A stretch of DNA of 64,000 nucleotides from Diphasiastrum complanatum (lineage: Eukaryota; Streptophyta; Lycopodiopsida; Lycopodiales; Lycopodiaceae). The notes below the pieces were generated by a model. That model was not told where the DNA came from. It ran no database searches and was given only the letters and a program-made list of their open reading frames with translations. Positions 32,387 through 45,059 of the stretch are shown piece after piece. Both the position numbers and the translations under genes were made by a program. The stretch is from positions 23,384,541 to 23,448,540 of the forward strand of contig CM055094.1 in the NCBI GenBank assembly GCA_029204225.1. The letters run 5' to 3'. Every line of letters starts with the position of its first letter. Position 1 is the stretch's first letter.

Positions 32387-33519
32387 CTAAATTAAATAGG
32401 CACAATTAGTGGAGTTGATTTCCACTTGCTTTCCTCTATCTTCATAGGTAAGCCTTCTAGGCTCAAATTTTTCTCTTTGAGATCTCCTTGGTGAAAAAAT
32501 TCGAGGTGACTCCTCCTCAAATCTCGGCCCCATCTCTCCATGATGATCTTCAAGGGTGATGATTGGAGTATCTTTATGAGAATCTTTGAACTCAGCCTTC
32601 TCAAGAATGTATTTTTGATCTTCATGGAATATCACATCTCTACTCTCAATTGTAGTTGAGGTAGAGGGAACATAGATCATGTAAGCTTTCTTGTTGGATG
32701 CATATCCAACCATGATCCCTTTAACAGAATTAGGATCATCTCTTTTTCTTGTTTCCAAGGGCATATTAACAAAGCAAGTACAACCAAAACTCTAAGGTGA
32801 TCTACCTTAGGTTTTTTCTTAAACAAGACTTCAAAAGGTGATTTTCCAGCAAGAGCATTGCGAGGTAATCTATTGCACAAATAGTTTGCATAATTTATAG
32901 CTTCACTCCAATTTTCAATAGGCAAAGAAGCTGCTACTCGAATTGCTTTAGCACAGTCACATAAAGATCTGTTTTTCCTCTTAGCTACTCCATTTTGAGA
33001 TGGAGAATAGGCACAAGAAAATTCTCTCTTTATTCCTTCACCTTCACAATAATTATGAAACTTGTTGGAGATATATTCACCTCCCCCATCACATCTTAAA
33101 GCTTTAACTTTGCAAGAAAACTGTTTTTCTACATAAGCTTTGAAGATAAGGAAGTGATCAAAAACCATAGCCTTTGAAGAAAGTAGATACAACCAAGTGT
33201 ATCTAGTAAAGTCATCAATAAAGGTGACAAAACATGTTGCACCACCAATACTTTTAGAAGAGGAAAAATATACATCTGAATGTATGAGTTCCAATGGACA
33301 AGTAGTATTTATAAAAGACTTTTGATATGGCTTTTTGTGTGACTTTGCAATGGCACAAGCCTCACAAGGCTTGAAATCTTTAGAAAGAGATTTTGGAAGA
33401 CCAATAGCCTTCTCCTTCTTAACCATAGAAGACATAGATAAAGTTAGGATGTCCCAACCTTCTATGACATAGCTCCTCCTTAGATAACAAAACAACTTCA
33501 CAAAGGCTTGCATTCTCAT
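32387..33519 (-). pseudogene. Copia integrase
   Basis: The frame starts around the end of the HHCC finger (CEACAIAKSHKKPYQKSF). DDE residues: Asp in ELIHSDVYFSS, Asp in KALRCDGGGEYISNKF, but the third reads QNGVAKRKNRSLCDCAKAI, where the catalytic Glu of GVAERKNR is replaced by Lys (GAA/GAG to AAG). SPFEVLFKKKPKVDHLRV follows, then a shift near 32760 to DPNSVKGIMVGYASNKKAYM, SRDVIFHEDQ and the RT linker FEEESPRIFSPRRSQRE, with a stop near 32388. The Lys substitution alone should abolish strand transfer. Confidence 0.92.
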
Positions 33520-34730
33520 AAGAATTCAACTTAAAAATTTCACCAAATCTAGTTCCATCAGCAAGGATCTCATCTTTTCTCTTGATAAAACAAGTATTGG
33601 AGTTGAACTTTACATCACAACCATTATCAAGCAACTTTCCCACACTAATTAAGTTCTTTGTAAGTTTTGGAATGAAAAGAACATTAGAAAGTGCAAGAAC
33701 TTTTGAAGAAGCAAGTTTCAATGGAATGTTGCTAATTCCTTCTATTGGACACTCATGATTACTAGCTGTGTAAATAGATCTCTTGAGTCCTTTGAAAGGT
33801 AAGATTGAGTCAAATGACTCCTTTGAACAGCAGTGAAGAGGCTCCATTGTCTATGTACCAAGCTCCATCTTTCTTGAAAGGTGATGAAGAAAAATTGGAC
33901 ACCATAAGTGATCCTTCTCCATCACTTGCAACAGAATCTTCTTCAATCTCTTTGGAGAGATTAGCTTGCTTGAGTTGGTTTCTATTCTTAAAGCAATTAG
34001 AGGCATAGTGCCCCTTTTTGCCACAGAAGAAGCACTTCACTTTTTTCTTCTTGGTTTTTGAGTTAGAGGGATGAGATGTATCATCCTCTTCACCATCTTG
34101 ATCTCGATCTTTGGCTTTGTCTTTGTTGTATGCTTGAGAAAATTGGTTCTTACTCCTTCCTTTCTGCTTGTTTTTGACAAAGAGGGCCTTGTCACTTCCA
34201 CCATGTTCAAGTTTGTTCATCTTGGAGAGTTTATAGCTTTGTCTAGATTCTTCAGAAATAATAATTCCTTGGAGAGTTTCTAGATTAGGTAACTCCTCCT
34301 TAATAGCAAAAGTCTGAACAAGATTATCATAGTCATCTCTCAAGCCATTCAGTATGACTTGAACTAGCTCAACCTGGTTAATGGTAACACCAACACAGGA
34401 AAGCTCTCTATGTAAGTCTTTAACTCTCAGAACATAGTTAGATGCACTCTCTTCACTTCTTTGGAAACTTTGGAAAATCTGATTCCTAAGAGTGAATATT
34501 CTAGAAGTATTCTTTGCTTCATAGATGGTCTTTAGTGCATCCCAAGCTTCTTTGGCTATAGTGCAAGATCCTATCTCTCTCAAAATTTCATTAGATACAT
34601 TCATCTTAATGAAGTGTAGAGCCATTCTAGCTCTCTTCTTATATTTAGGAATTTCAACCTGTGCTTGAGACTCCTCCTCAACACCAAGCACAATATCCGT
34701 AACATTCTGGAGAATCAAAACAGATCCCAT
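33419..34730 (-). pseudogene. Copia gag and protease
   Basis: Gag (34730-33880) opens MGSVLILQNVTDIVLGVEEE and has the UBN2-type capsid: KYKKRARMALHFIKMNVSNE, IAKEAWDALKTIYEAKNTSR, RVKDLHRELSCVG and LRDDYDNLVQTF. A Lys-rich region precedes the knuckle CFFCGKKGHYASNC (CX2CX4HX4C, about 34000-34040). Protease reads AWYIDNGASS: the usual D-S-G-A is D-N-G-A. A shift near 33830 leads to the protease C-terminus (NVLFIPKLTKNLISVGKL) and the pre-integrase domain (LCHRRLGHPNF) to 33419. The true start may be further upstream, since Copia gags usually begin some 50-60 residues earlier. Confidence 0.9.
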
Positions 34731-34739
34731 TCTTAACTT

Positions 34740-35560
34740 CTAGATTGAGTAATTAGAAGTGTTTAGTCTTTCACTGGCTTCTAGAAGATATCCTCCCTGA
34801 GATGCCATTATAATGAAGACTTCTTAGTTATTGGATCGACTTATGTTTGAGCTTGTTCCTATCAGACTTAGAGTTGCTACTCTCTTTCACTATAGGTATT
34901 TTCAAGGTTGAACTACCTTCCTATGTGAAACACTTGCAACTATATATGAGATGAATCTCAAATATTCAACAAAACAAGTTATATATATCAGACACAAAAA
35001 ATGGTTTGTGACACTTTGGCTGGTTTGAATCCTACTTTTGGCATGTGCGAAATGCTTCAAAATAAAACACTATTGACACTCAAAAGGCTCAAAGGGTGTT
35101 CAAATACTTTAAACTCAGTCTTGATCTACAATTTCTTGTGTTGGATGCTCAAAACAATGAATCCAGAACAAAGTATAATTGAATCAAATCAAAATGTTGT
35201 CACTTGGATTTTGGACCTATCCCTATCCTCTTTAAGAGCTTATAACTCTTGCTAGACACATCAGATTGATTTGGTTTCAATTTTTATGGAAAGTACAAAT
35301 CAAATGCTTTCCATCAAGCTATAAGACTACTATCTCTGGATCTATAAGTAAGGAGAACAAAGGGACTGAAAAACTCTGATTTTCACACATGCGGAATTCC
35401 AGAATTCCATACTTCCTCAATTCAGGTCTAAAAATTCAGTTCAAGTCCGATTTGATCCAAATAAACTTCAGAGAAGGGTTAGAAAAAGTGTAAAACTGCT
35501 TTTTTGCTCGATTTAGCTCTCAGTTTCTTGTACAATCATAGTTGTTAGCATGCAAAGCTT
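34740..35560 (-). other. Leader and gag N-terminal region of the Copia element
   Basis: Between primer site and the gag frame lie about 820 bp. The part nearest gag (34740-34850) is probably decayed gag N-terminus. The remainder shows no motif; the short plus-strand frame at 35001-35255 is not supported by anything. Confidence 0.5.
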
Positions 35561-35562
35561 AA

Positions 35563-35578
35563 TGTGGCTCTGATACCA
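35563..35578 (-). promoter_or_regulatory. Primer-binding site, tRNA-Met type
   Basis: Minus-strand TGGTATCAGAGCCACA starts directly at the LTR end (35579), an exact match to the complement of the initiator tRNA-Met 3' end. Confidence 0.93.
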
Positions 35579-36295
<717 letters not shown>

Positions 36296-36750
36296 ATCTT
36301 GACTTTGAACTTTCTCTCCAAGAAAATGGAATTGAACTTCTATATGCTTAGTTCTATTATGAGTTCGTGGGTTCAGAGAAAGAGGTATGCAGCTCTGATT
36401 GTCGCACTGGAGTATTGTTGGACTAATCTGTGAGAATTGTAGATCCTGCAGTAGCCTCCTTAGCCAGATTATTTCCTTCACTGTTGATGAGCTACAACAT
36501 ATTCTAATTCTGTGGAGGACATACAAATGATAGTCATGAGACAATCCCAAACTTCTTTAGCTGTAGTGCAAGTACCTATCTCCCTCAAAATAATAGACAT
36601 TCATCTTAATGTAGTGGAGAGCCATCCTAGCTCTCTTCTTATATTTTTGTACCCCTTGAAGAACTTGAGACTCTTCTTCAAGGCCAAGAACAATGTCCAT
36701 CACATCTTGAAGTATCAAGATGGACGGACACCATCCTCAACTTCCATTTT
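36296..36750 (-). pseudogene. Copia scrap: gag joined to RNase H
   Basis: From 36750 leftward, broken frames give a capsid piece similar to the neighbouring element (VQKYKKRARMALHYIKMNV, ILREIGTCTTAKEVWDCL). At about 36510 this changes to RNase H: EIIWLRRLLQDLQFSQ, LQCDNQSCIPLSLNPRTHN, RTKHIEVQFHFLGEKVQSQD. Everything from the gag C-terminus to mid RNase H, about 3.5 kb, is deleted. Confidence 0.8.
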
Positions 36751-36915
36751 GAATAATTGAAAGTGGACAATACAACACTGGTGATGTCTTTCGCTTGGCA
36801 CTTGGAAAAGTGTGGATCTTTGTTCGCTTCCGTAAAACCAAGTGCTTATTATCCGCAAAATTTATCATTATTATTACTATTATTTTATCAAAATTGGAAG
36901 TCTCTCAATTGGTCG

Positions 36916-39716
36916 CTACACTTTATTTTGCCATTCTAGTTGCGGTTGTAACGCGCCAATGATCTCAGCCCTGGTGGAGTATTGGCTTTGATTAATATCT
37001 TCTTTGCCTCCCCTCATGTTGGGAGGGTGTTTCCTCTCAAATTTCTCTGACTCTCTTGTGTCAGCCAATTTGCCTCTAGGCCTGGTAGGGGAAGTTGTCC
37101 TACGCGGTTGGGACGGCCTCGCTAGATAATCATCTAGGGCCTTGGTGCCCGTGTCTTTTTCTTTGGCTTTCTCACTTGTCGACAACTCAGATGTGTCCGT
37201 GTCTTTCTTGGGCGAGAACCTTCTTGTCTCTGGTTGATCTGCCAGGAAGTCATCATCTCCTCCAATGTCCGTGTTAGTTTCTGGAAGGTCAGGGATGGAA
37301 TGATCTGGAGAGAGAGGTGCAAGGGTGATAGGTTTAGGAGGAGGTGGGATCAACAAGTTATATGCCGCACCGGGGGAGTGGAGTTGTTGGAGGAACTCGT
37401 CCCGTCAGGATTTGTAGGTGTTAGTTGGGCCTTTTGATGGGCCTATTATTTTGCTAGGAGGTGATGGAGAGAGGGAAGGTGAAAGAATCGAGTAAGTTGG
37501 AATGAATGTTTCGGAAAAGTTGAAAGCAGAGTAGGAGAAGGGGTTAAAAGTGGGAGGGGGTCAAAAAACAGTTCTAGAAACAGCCTCAGCTCTCTGCCAC
37601 CCGATCCCGAGCTACCGTCTGAAGGGTGGGTTTGCCCGCCTTGATTCCCTGCTCTATCATTCCCATCATCGTCCCATGGCTTCGTTGATTGAGCGCCTGC
37701 TTGGGCCTTACACACCGTGTCCCATAATTGGTTCACCTTGTCCAAGACTTGCTGTAGGGCCTTCATGGTGTCTTCCTGCTGCTTCTGGGACTCAAGGATG
37801 ATCTTCTCTTGCTTGGCCACAATGTTTTGAAAATTTTTCTTTTCGGCTTCTCGTTCTTGGATTAGCCGCACGTATTTCTCCATCTAAATGGCTGAGGCCT
37901 GTGGGGCCTAGAATTGAGTGTCCTTGGGCTTGACTAGAGGAGCATTGACTGTCATTGCACCCGATGATCCATCTCGTACTTGGTCGATTTGGACCATTTG
38001 GTGCTTCAATTGTTGTTGGACCTCTTCCAGAGTGGATTTTTGCCCGGCCATCATGGATCTGGCTTCCACTGTCTCTTTTTCTTTCTCCTTGGCCAGCCTC
38101 TGATATTGCACAATTTCTTGGTCTTGATGCTAGACCTTACTCTCAAGCATTTGATACTGGCTCACCAACCAATGCATGTGGTAGCTTGTTTCGGATAGGC
38201 TTCAGTGGGCTTTTCAGGGTTAGTGAGAGTTTGGTACTGATCTAGAGTGTGGGATGGTGAGGTTAAACCAAAAAATAAGCATTGTGTTAGAGCTGAAGAT
38301 GGAGGTGGAGGTGGAGGTAGTGGAGGGATGATGTTAGTAACTGTTGTGGTGGTTGTTAGTGGAGGGGTCAGACTTCTTCCTAGCTGCTTCTCCTTCTCTG
38401 GCTCGTCGTCGCTTATTTCCATCAAGTCCACAACATCAGAATATTGCGATGTGTCCAATGTGTGGACTTGTTGGGCCTATGGTTGTTGAGCCGCTTCCGT
38501 GACTTGGGGACTGGATATCCCCACTTCTCCTCCCCCCAGATCTTGTGCCATTGGTGATGTTGTTGGCATTGGCATGGTAATCAATGTGGGTGGGGTGGTG
38601 ACTTTGTCTGGTGGAGTAGCAGGATGTGAGGTGGTCATATGTTGGGCTGCTGCTAATGTCGTTTCTCCATCACCCCTGTCAATGTCATGTGAGGGTGACG
38701 AGTGTTGTTGTGATGCCGTGGATGAGCTTCCATCATCTGAGGTGGAACCATCTGAAGTTGATCCCACTGGTGATGTGCTCCCAGCTTGAAGCTTCTTTTG
38801 CATTTTTTGTTGTCGTGTGTCAGGCAACTAGGCCTTGGAGGTATCGGCCTCTTGAGCTTCGGATGTTGCAACTGCTTGTAATTCCAGTTGCGGGCTTGTT
38901 TGCCTCCGTACTAGTGTGAGTATACTTGTGTTGACCCTTTTAGGTTGGGATCCCGATGGGGAGGTAGTTCTTGATCGTGCACGCTTGGACTTTTTGGACT
39001 CAATGGGGATGTCCCATGCCTTGTCTGCAAGCTGCAAGTGTTGTAGAAGCTTTGGCCCATTCTCTACTTGGTGAAGAGTAATGTCTGTCATAAGATATTC
39101 CAATACTGTGATGGGCTGTTTGTTCTTAATGCACTCATGTAGGCAGTTCGAAGCAAATTGTGCCCAATCATAGAGGTTCTGGACATGCAGTTGTGAATCT
39201 TCCATCATGTGAAACAAGGACATGGGTACCCTCAACACTTTCGTCTGTGGTTTTTGTGTGCACCTAGTGAGATAGGCACATGCTGCTTGGAGCTGCTGGT
39301 CATTGATGGCTTCCACTCTGTACCCATCCTTATTCTTTCACTTGGTCACAGAGGGATCAATGTACTTGAAGTATGTCATTTGCTCTATCTTGTGGAGTGT
39401 CCTTGAGATAGCATTTGGTCCTCGCGGGAACCCATAAGGTTGCAAGTCGGCTGTCGCAAACAATATGTTATGAACATAATTTCTAATAGGTGGAACTATG
39501 ATTTGGCAGGACCTGGCCGTTGCATGATAGTTGGCATAGGCCATGTGAACCAGGTACGGGCTTTGATAACCTGTCAGTTTGGAATTCAATTTCCTTGAAG
39601 AAGGACTCCGTCTGCTGGTACCATGTCTACATCTCTGTAAGATCTAACTTGGACAGTTGGATGTCGAGCTTACTTGCTTCGGGATCTTCTGAACTGGAAC
39701 TGGGATTGGACGACAT
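36916..39716 (-). pseudogene. Large decayed ORF of unknown family
   Basis: Starting at ATG 39716 (MSSNPSSSSEDPEASKLDIQ), coding can be followed leftward for about 2.8 kb. One frame carries most of 39589-38162, broken only by TGA near 39338 and TAG near 38828 and 38477. Parts in order: a globular N-terminus (PYLVHMAYANYHATARSCQI, SRTLHKIEQMTYFKYIDPSV, YDWAQFASNCLHECIKNKQP), a basic stretch (ESKKSKRARSRTTS), Ser/Thr/Pro-rich low complexity with PPLPPPPPPSS, a Glu/Lys/Gln-rich segment of coiled-coil type (about 38110-37700; VAKQEKIILESQKQQEDTMK), then a Gly/Ser and Pro/Asp-rich tail. No catalytic motif, zinc finger or polymerase domain is seen. It might be an extra ORF of a retroelement or a captured host gene; I do not recognise it. 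Confidence 0.6.
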
Positions 39717-39784
39717 GGTGGAGAAATGGAAAAAATAAGGTTATGGAAAAACTAGTTCGGTTGAGAGTGCAGACAGTGTGAAGG

Positions 39785-40130
39785 CCTTTGGTTGAGATTT
39801 GGTGGGTTGGCGTCAGTTGAGATTTGAAGGTTTGGTGTCGGTTGAGATTCGAAGGTTTGGTGTCGGTTGAAATTTGAAGGTTTGGCGTCGGTTGAGATTT
39901 GAAAAACAGTGTCGGTCGAAATGGATGGACGTGCTTCGGTTGAGATGGAAAGAGTGGTACCGGTCGAGTGTGAAGGACTGGCTTCGGTCGAGTGTGAAGG
40001 ATTGGCTTCGGTTGAGTCTGAAGGATTGGCTTCAGTCAAGTCTAAAGGACTAGCTTTGGTCGAGTCTGAAGGAATGGCTTCGGTCAAGTCTGAAGGACTG
40101 GTGTCGGTCGAGTCTGAAGGAAAAAAATGG
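39785..40130 (+). repeat. 24-bp minisatellite, about 14 units
   Basis: Units of the type GTCGGTTGAGATTTGAAGGTTTGG or GGCTTCGGTCGAGTCTGAAGGA follow each other in phase. As 24 is divisible by three, both strands stay open and encode 8-residue repeats (VESEGLAS on plus, STEASPSD-like on minus). It lies just upstream of the ATG of the decayed ORF at 39716. Confidence 0.9.
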
Positions 40131-40840
40131 CGGTGTAGAAGGGCTTGGAATATGTGTGGGGAGGGATGTACGATGCTGTATGAAAAAGGGTTGTGAAAGA
40201 TGGAGGGTTTGGAATGAAAAGTGTGTGGAAGTGGTTTGTGTTGGACAGAATGGTGTGGAGTGTGGGTTGTGTTAGACAGAACCATGTGGAATGTGGGTGG
40301 CAAACAAAATATGATGTAAAAAGTGTGGGCATAGAATGAGGTGGGGTTAAGAAGGATGGAAAGTAGAATATCAAAAAGTGGAGGTGTTTGTCAAGGATGG
40401 TGATTTTGTGAAGGTGGATATGTGTGAGTAATGGATGGGCGGAAGACAAATGTTTTGTGATGTTGATTTTGATGATGTTCAATAGTGTAACGGGAGCGTG
40501 ATGGGTGCTCGCGTGACACTACCCCTCAGCATGCGAAGACTGAAATAGGGTAGAAAATTTAGGGTTTTGTTGAGTTGTAAAACTGTAGTTCCAACGTGGA
40601 TGTTAGGAGCCAACACCTATCAAACTCATTTTAGGGTTCCTTTTATTCTTTCAGGATTCAAGTATGAAAATAGGTTGATTTCAGTTATCTATAAGTTGTC
40701 TCTGAGGGAAAAAATATTTTTTAGATCTAATATAGGATTTCTACAATTGGCTCAGGCTTCAATTTACAATTTCAAGGTTTGATTTTCAAGGGATAACATT
40801 ATTTTCATCATTGTGGATCCCTTAATAGGCACTAGTACAA
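40131..40840. other. No recognisable gene
   Basis: G-rich on the plus strand to about 40480 (GTGTGG phrases), then AT-rich. TGTAACGGGAGCGTGATGGG at 40486-40505 could be an element edge, but no partner was found. Confidence 0.4.
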
Positions 40841-41500
40841 AGATACTCAAGATCGAAGAGGTGGCTACTAAGGTGGATGCCATGGAGGTAATCTTGCAAC
40901 AAATTCTTGATCAATCAATGGCTAATAGAGCCCATAGGACCTGAGAGGCCTAGCAGTATGACCGTGTTGGCAATCGATCCTTTATCAAGTAAAGTATAGT
41001 TCAATGTACCCTTGAAATCAAGGAAGCTACCATTTATTAAAGACTCAAAGCCACCAAACAACTAAAGATTGTTACTTCGAGGTGCATGAAAGATAGAATT
41101 GGGAAACAGTGAAAGCTGAATTCATCTCAACGTATTTTTCTCAGATCCATTCTTACAATTGATTTAATTGTAGTTGGTTCTGAAGAAGGAATTACTCGAG
41201 AATCATGTTGACCGTATTGATAAACTTGGAGTTGAATGCCCACCTAAAAAGGTCCTTGATAGTAATGTCATATCTTGGTTTATGGTAGGTTTATCTAAAG
41301 GTATCCACAAAGTGATGAAGCACCAAAGATATTTGCAATTTCCGACAAGCTTATGCTGATGCAATCAACAAGTTCAATGATACTAGAAGCACTTTATGGG
41401 TAGTTCGTACTATCTTATAGAGAAATGCGTTCTCAAATGGTCTATGGGCAAGAAGCAATGATGCCAACATAGTTTATTGTTCCAAGGCTGAATAATGTAT
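40841..41500 (+). pseudogene. Gypsy gag remnant
   Basis: Broken frames give a capsid N-terminus (KIEEVATKVDAMEVILQQIL), WETVKAEFISTYFS, KKELLENHVDRIDKLGVECP, NVISWFMVGLSKGIHKVM and AYADAINKFNDTRSTLW. This pattern fits retrotransposon gag of the chromovirus type. At least four shifts or stops. No zinc knuckle is certain downstream. Confidence 0.6.
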
Positions 41501-42330
41501 TGAAGCTGCATGAAACTTCTCACAATCGCGCATGGTGTAAAAGGTGAGGTGCAAAGCTTGGTATAATTGCAATATGAGCAAGAATGTTGTTTGCTATAAT
41601 GCCAAGGTGCACAAGGGTAAGTTAAAGTTCCAAGGGAAAGGATTGCATTCCATTGTTGAAATTCATCCTAATGAAGTAGTACAGACATTGGAAGATAAGC
41701 CTATCAGTACTTTGATTAAAGGTAGTAGGTCAATAAGGTATTATCTTGAAAAATTTTATCATAATTTTGATCTTGTCAACGCTATGTAATTTATGTTCAA
41801 GGCTCATTATATATTCTTGTCTCTATACATGTCTTCCATTTATAACCTTCTTTCCATCCATTTATGTGATACCATTGTGCAATGATATTTGATCAATGAT
41901 ACGGGGTGCACACTATTACCTGAGTTTACTATGTGATCTATTGACTATTCACTATTCACTTGTGAACTCAATAGGATAGTAGGAGTTATTGGTCTTTTCT
42001 TTTAATGGGTTGTTTTGTGTTTTTGTTTGTTACTATTGCATTTTTATGTTTTGTATCATCTACATATTTATTTTAATCTTATTTTTTTGCAACACAATTG
42101 ATCAACTACTAGTGTGTTCTATTCATTTCAAGTGTTTTACTTTTTGTTGATTGTAGTGTTGCAAATGCCAAAATAGATGTAATTTCAATGTTTTTTGATA
42201 TTATTATTGTGTAATAATGACATTTATAAAATTTCTTTTTCAGCTTTTTTAAGGTCTATCTATGAGCTTCAAGGTGTGCCTTAAAGGTAGGTTAAGTGCT
42301 ATGAAATTGCAATCTAGAAACTGTGGGAAA
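41501..42330 (+). other. No recognisable pol between gag and integrase remnants
   Basis: An 81-codon frame (41544-41789, MRCKAWYNCNMSKNVVCYNA) has no clear match to protease or RT. The rest is T-rich and non-coding. In a complete gypsy element some 3.5 kb of pol would be here. Confidence 0.5.
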
Positions 42331-42870
42331 ATGTCTTAGGAATGTGTTTTTTGAAGACCAGGTTGTTTATTTACGTCCATCTTTTTCTTGCCACAATTGG
42401 TTTAGGGTCAATATATTACCAAATAAAAATTTTCCAATTGTTATGGTCCTTTTGAGATTCTCGAGAAACTTAATCTGCTCACTTATCACTTGCAATTTCG
42501 TAACAATATTCATGCTTGTGATAATTTTTATGTCAGTTTGCTTCATCCCTCCATTTTTCCTAGTGAAAATATGAACCCAACTTGCCTATTGATTTTGCAA
42601 CATCGTCGACTACTTGTACCATTCTTGGTCCAATGGGATGGTTGTCCTATTGATGAAGATATGTGGGAATTGTTGGATGTATTTACTAATACTCTATTTG
42701 AGCAGTCTCATGGTCTCTATGCTGCTACCAAAGATCATCCTGTACCTCCTGACAATACACCTATTTTAGATGGCATTTTACAAAGATGGCGATATTTCAA
42801 TTTGCATATGTTCAATGTTGGGGAATTGTCAGAAGTGTGTTGCGTGATGTGCGCAATCGCAGGAACTAGA
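42331..42870 (+). pseudogene. Gypsy integrase C-terminus with chromodomain
   Basis: Three frames combine to DQVVYLRPSFSCHN, YYGPFEILEKLNLLTYHLQ-type sequence, the F-V-SLLHPS block and a chromodomain-like stretch PFLVQWDGCPIDEDMWELLD. The same WDG-PIEEATWEPIDVF module occurs at 59150 in the AG-CT family, so both belong to related chromoviruses. Shifts are numerous. Confidence 0.75.
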
Positions 42871-43359
42871 TAAGCTAATACGAATCACAAGCAACACGAC
42901 AATCAATCAAATGCATGCAACATAAAACAATGCAGGAAGAACATAATATCTTTTGTATTTCTTTTTTTCTAGAGTTCGCCAAATAGTGGCCTGACGCTCC
43001 TCTCACACTTCTCACTCTTTTTCCAACTGTAGGTGTCAATGGTGTGTCTTAAACTATCAGTTGTTCGGGGAATGCGTCGAAAAAGGTTGGTTGAGTTCAC
43101 CATTTCCAACATTCAAAGCATGCATCCGTAATTGCTGCTTGAAGAACATCACTGTTGGGATTGAGAAAAAAATCTCTGTGCAAAAGGCACAAGCTTCATG
43201 GTGTGGAGTGGATCTTTGCAGCTGTAGGAACTCACCTTTTGGACTGACACTACTAGCATGAGATGCATAACCAAGAAAGAAAACTACAGACAAGGGCACA
43301 AAAGTACGATAAAATTTCTAAAGCCCACACTGGGGGGCATTGTTTTTTTAGCAGGGGAG
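42871..43359 (+). other. 3' untranslated region and polypurine tract
   Basis: No coding motif. The purine run GCAGGGGAG (43351-43359) directly precedes an LTR-like TG start, marking the end of the gypsy remnant. Confidence 0.55.
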
Positions 43360-44100
43360 TGTTATGGACACAGTCGATACTTTCTCTAAATACGCTTTTA
43401 TGAATACTCACTCATTTTCGGAGTTAAAATTATCTTATGGCATTACTTTATTAAGTTTCAAATCTTTCGACCCTCCTTATTTAAAATAAGCGTATTTGTG
43501 ATGATAAAACTAAATGCCCTAAATTGGAGGTCATATTTGGAATCCTTTTTATGATTGCTAAATTGGTATGTAGTATGGGATGCTATGGCTATTACCTAGT
43601 GGATCGATTGGTGATTTCAATGAAATATCCGAAGCTCAAGGATTAACACAAGTTTTTGTTCCACCAATGTGTGGTGAGATATATGTCCAGTACTTTTGTA
43701 AATTCTTGTCGACTCTAGGACAATTTTTTGGGTGAATGATTGAAAGTCTTTAAAGTCTTATCAAAGCAAAAGTGAGGCATTGTGAAGACCAAGACCAAGT
43801 ACAAGTCAAACTTGGATCTTGGATGGTTGTTATATATCGATTTCTATTTCTAAAGTTAAAAGTTTTTAGATTTCTCAAAACGAATGATTTATTGTTAGGT
43901 ATCCATTTACATTTGAGAACTTTCAGATGGTTGCCTCCATGATTTGGAATAGGCTTGATTGTATTTGGATTCCATTGTTAGAAGGTAGTTGCTACAAAAG
44001 GGAAAACTATGGAAAAGAAATTAATATGCATCGTGAATACTAAGTACGGGTAGATAGATGGTACCCTACACACAATTCAACCATTATATGTGATCCATAG
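43360..44100 (+). repeat. Probable gypsy 3' LTR (right end uncertain)
   Basis: It starts TGTTATGGACACAG after a polypurine tract; the AG-CT family LTRs start AGTTATGGACTCGG at the same relation to chromodomain and polypurine tract. No second copy is in the window, so the extent is a guess. Confidence 0.5.
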
Positions 44101-44480
44101 GATGTAAATTAATCTTGTGTATGGGAGCCATTTTTATTTCCTATGCAACATTTGAATTACATTTTCAATGTAAAATTTGGCTAGTGGATGTTATGTTTGA
44201 CAAGGATGCAATTCCTATGCAAAACCCAAGTTGTAAGGGTGCTGAACTCTAGTAACTTCATCTCTAGAAGGATGGATATTTTTGATAAAACTGGTGCATT
44301 TGTGTGAGGGAAGGATTGCTAGATCCACACCAATTGAAGTTGGATAACATGCAAGCACATTCAAATTTACGAGCGGAAGCCAACAAGTAGGTAATCAAGA
44401 AGGAATAGATTGACCTAGATAATATTGGTGCAAGAGCATAGGAGGATTGGGGGCGAATTGACACCAATCACGACAGAGCA
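44101..44480. other. No recognisable gene
   Basis: AT-rich, no motif on either strand. Confidence 0.4.
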
Positions 44481-44832
44481 TGAGAAGAGGTCATTGTTAG
44501 GAACTCAATCACAAATAATGGCACCAATGGAAACATAAGACAACATAAAACATTCACAAAGCATTTCGAACTAGGAAATATCGATCATGACTCCAAACTC
44601 ATAGTTTTTGAGAAATGGTAAATCCTTTGCCTCTACTTACACTAATATGGCAAAAGGCTAGAAGGTCCCCACTCTTATCTACTGAAAATAGTCTGATCCA
44701 AATGAAGGGGTTTAAAAACAATAAAGTAGGCCTACACAATTGATTAATAGACCCCAATAGATTGTGAGTACTTATGTGGCCAAAAATAGTGAAATATGGA
44801 CTATGTTATGTATGTCGACAACACTGCCCCCC
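44481..44832 (-). repeat. Probable antisense gypsy LTR start with polypurine tract
   Basis: On the minus strand AAAGGGGGGCAG (44822-44836) is followed by TGTTGTCGACATACATAAC, i.e. a polypurine tract and a TG start at about 44824. This agrees with antisense integrase coding to the right. The distal LTR end was not found. Confidence 0.5.
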
Positions 44833-45059
44833 TTTAAACCTTGTCCTCAATTTGGGCTTAACTTTCTAACTAATATGGCTACTTTTGTAGTGTTGCTTGC
44901 CATGTTCTTTTCTAGGTTAGAATTTTGTGCTAATGGTGTCAGTCCAAGAGCTGAATTTCCTACAACTGTGGAAACTCGCTTTTAGTACCATGAAGCGTGT
45001 GCATAATATCTAATGACAGAGAATTTGTTCTCATTTCTAGTAATAAGATAATTTCAGAA

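Noticed and set aside
37095-38919. Several plus-strand frames of 60-97 codons over the unknown antisense gene
   Set aside because: Shadows of the minus-strand coding sequence; the minus strand has the longer consistent frame and start codon.
39909-40196. Plus-strand octapeptide-repeat protein in the minisatellite
   Set aside because: Open only because the unit is 24 bp; the neighbouring gene runs on the opposite strand.
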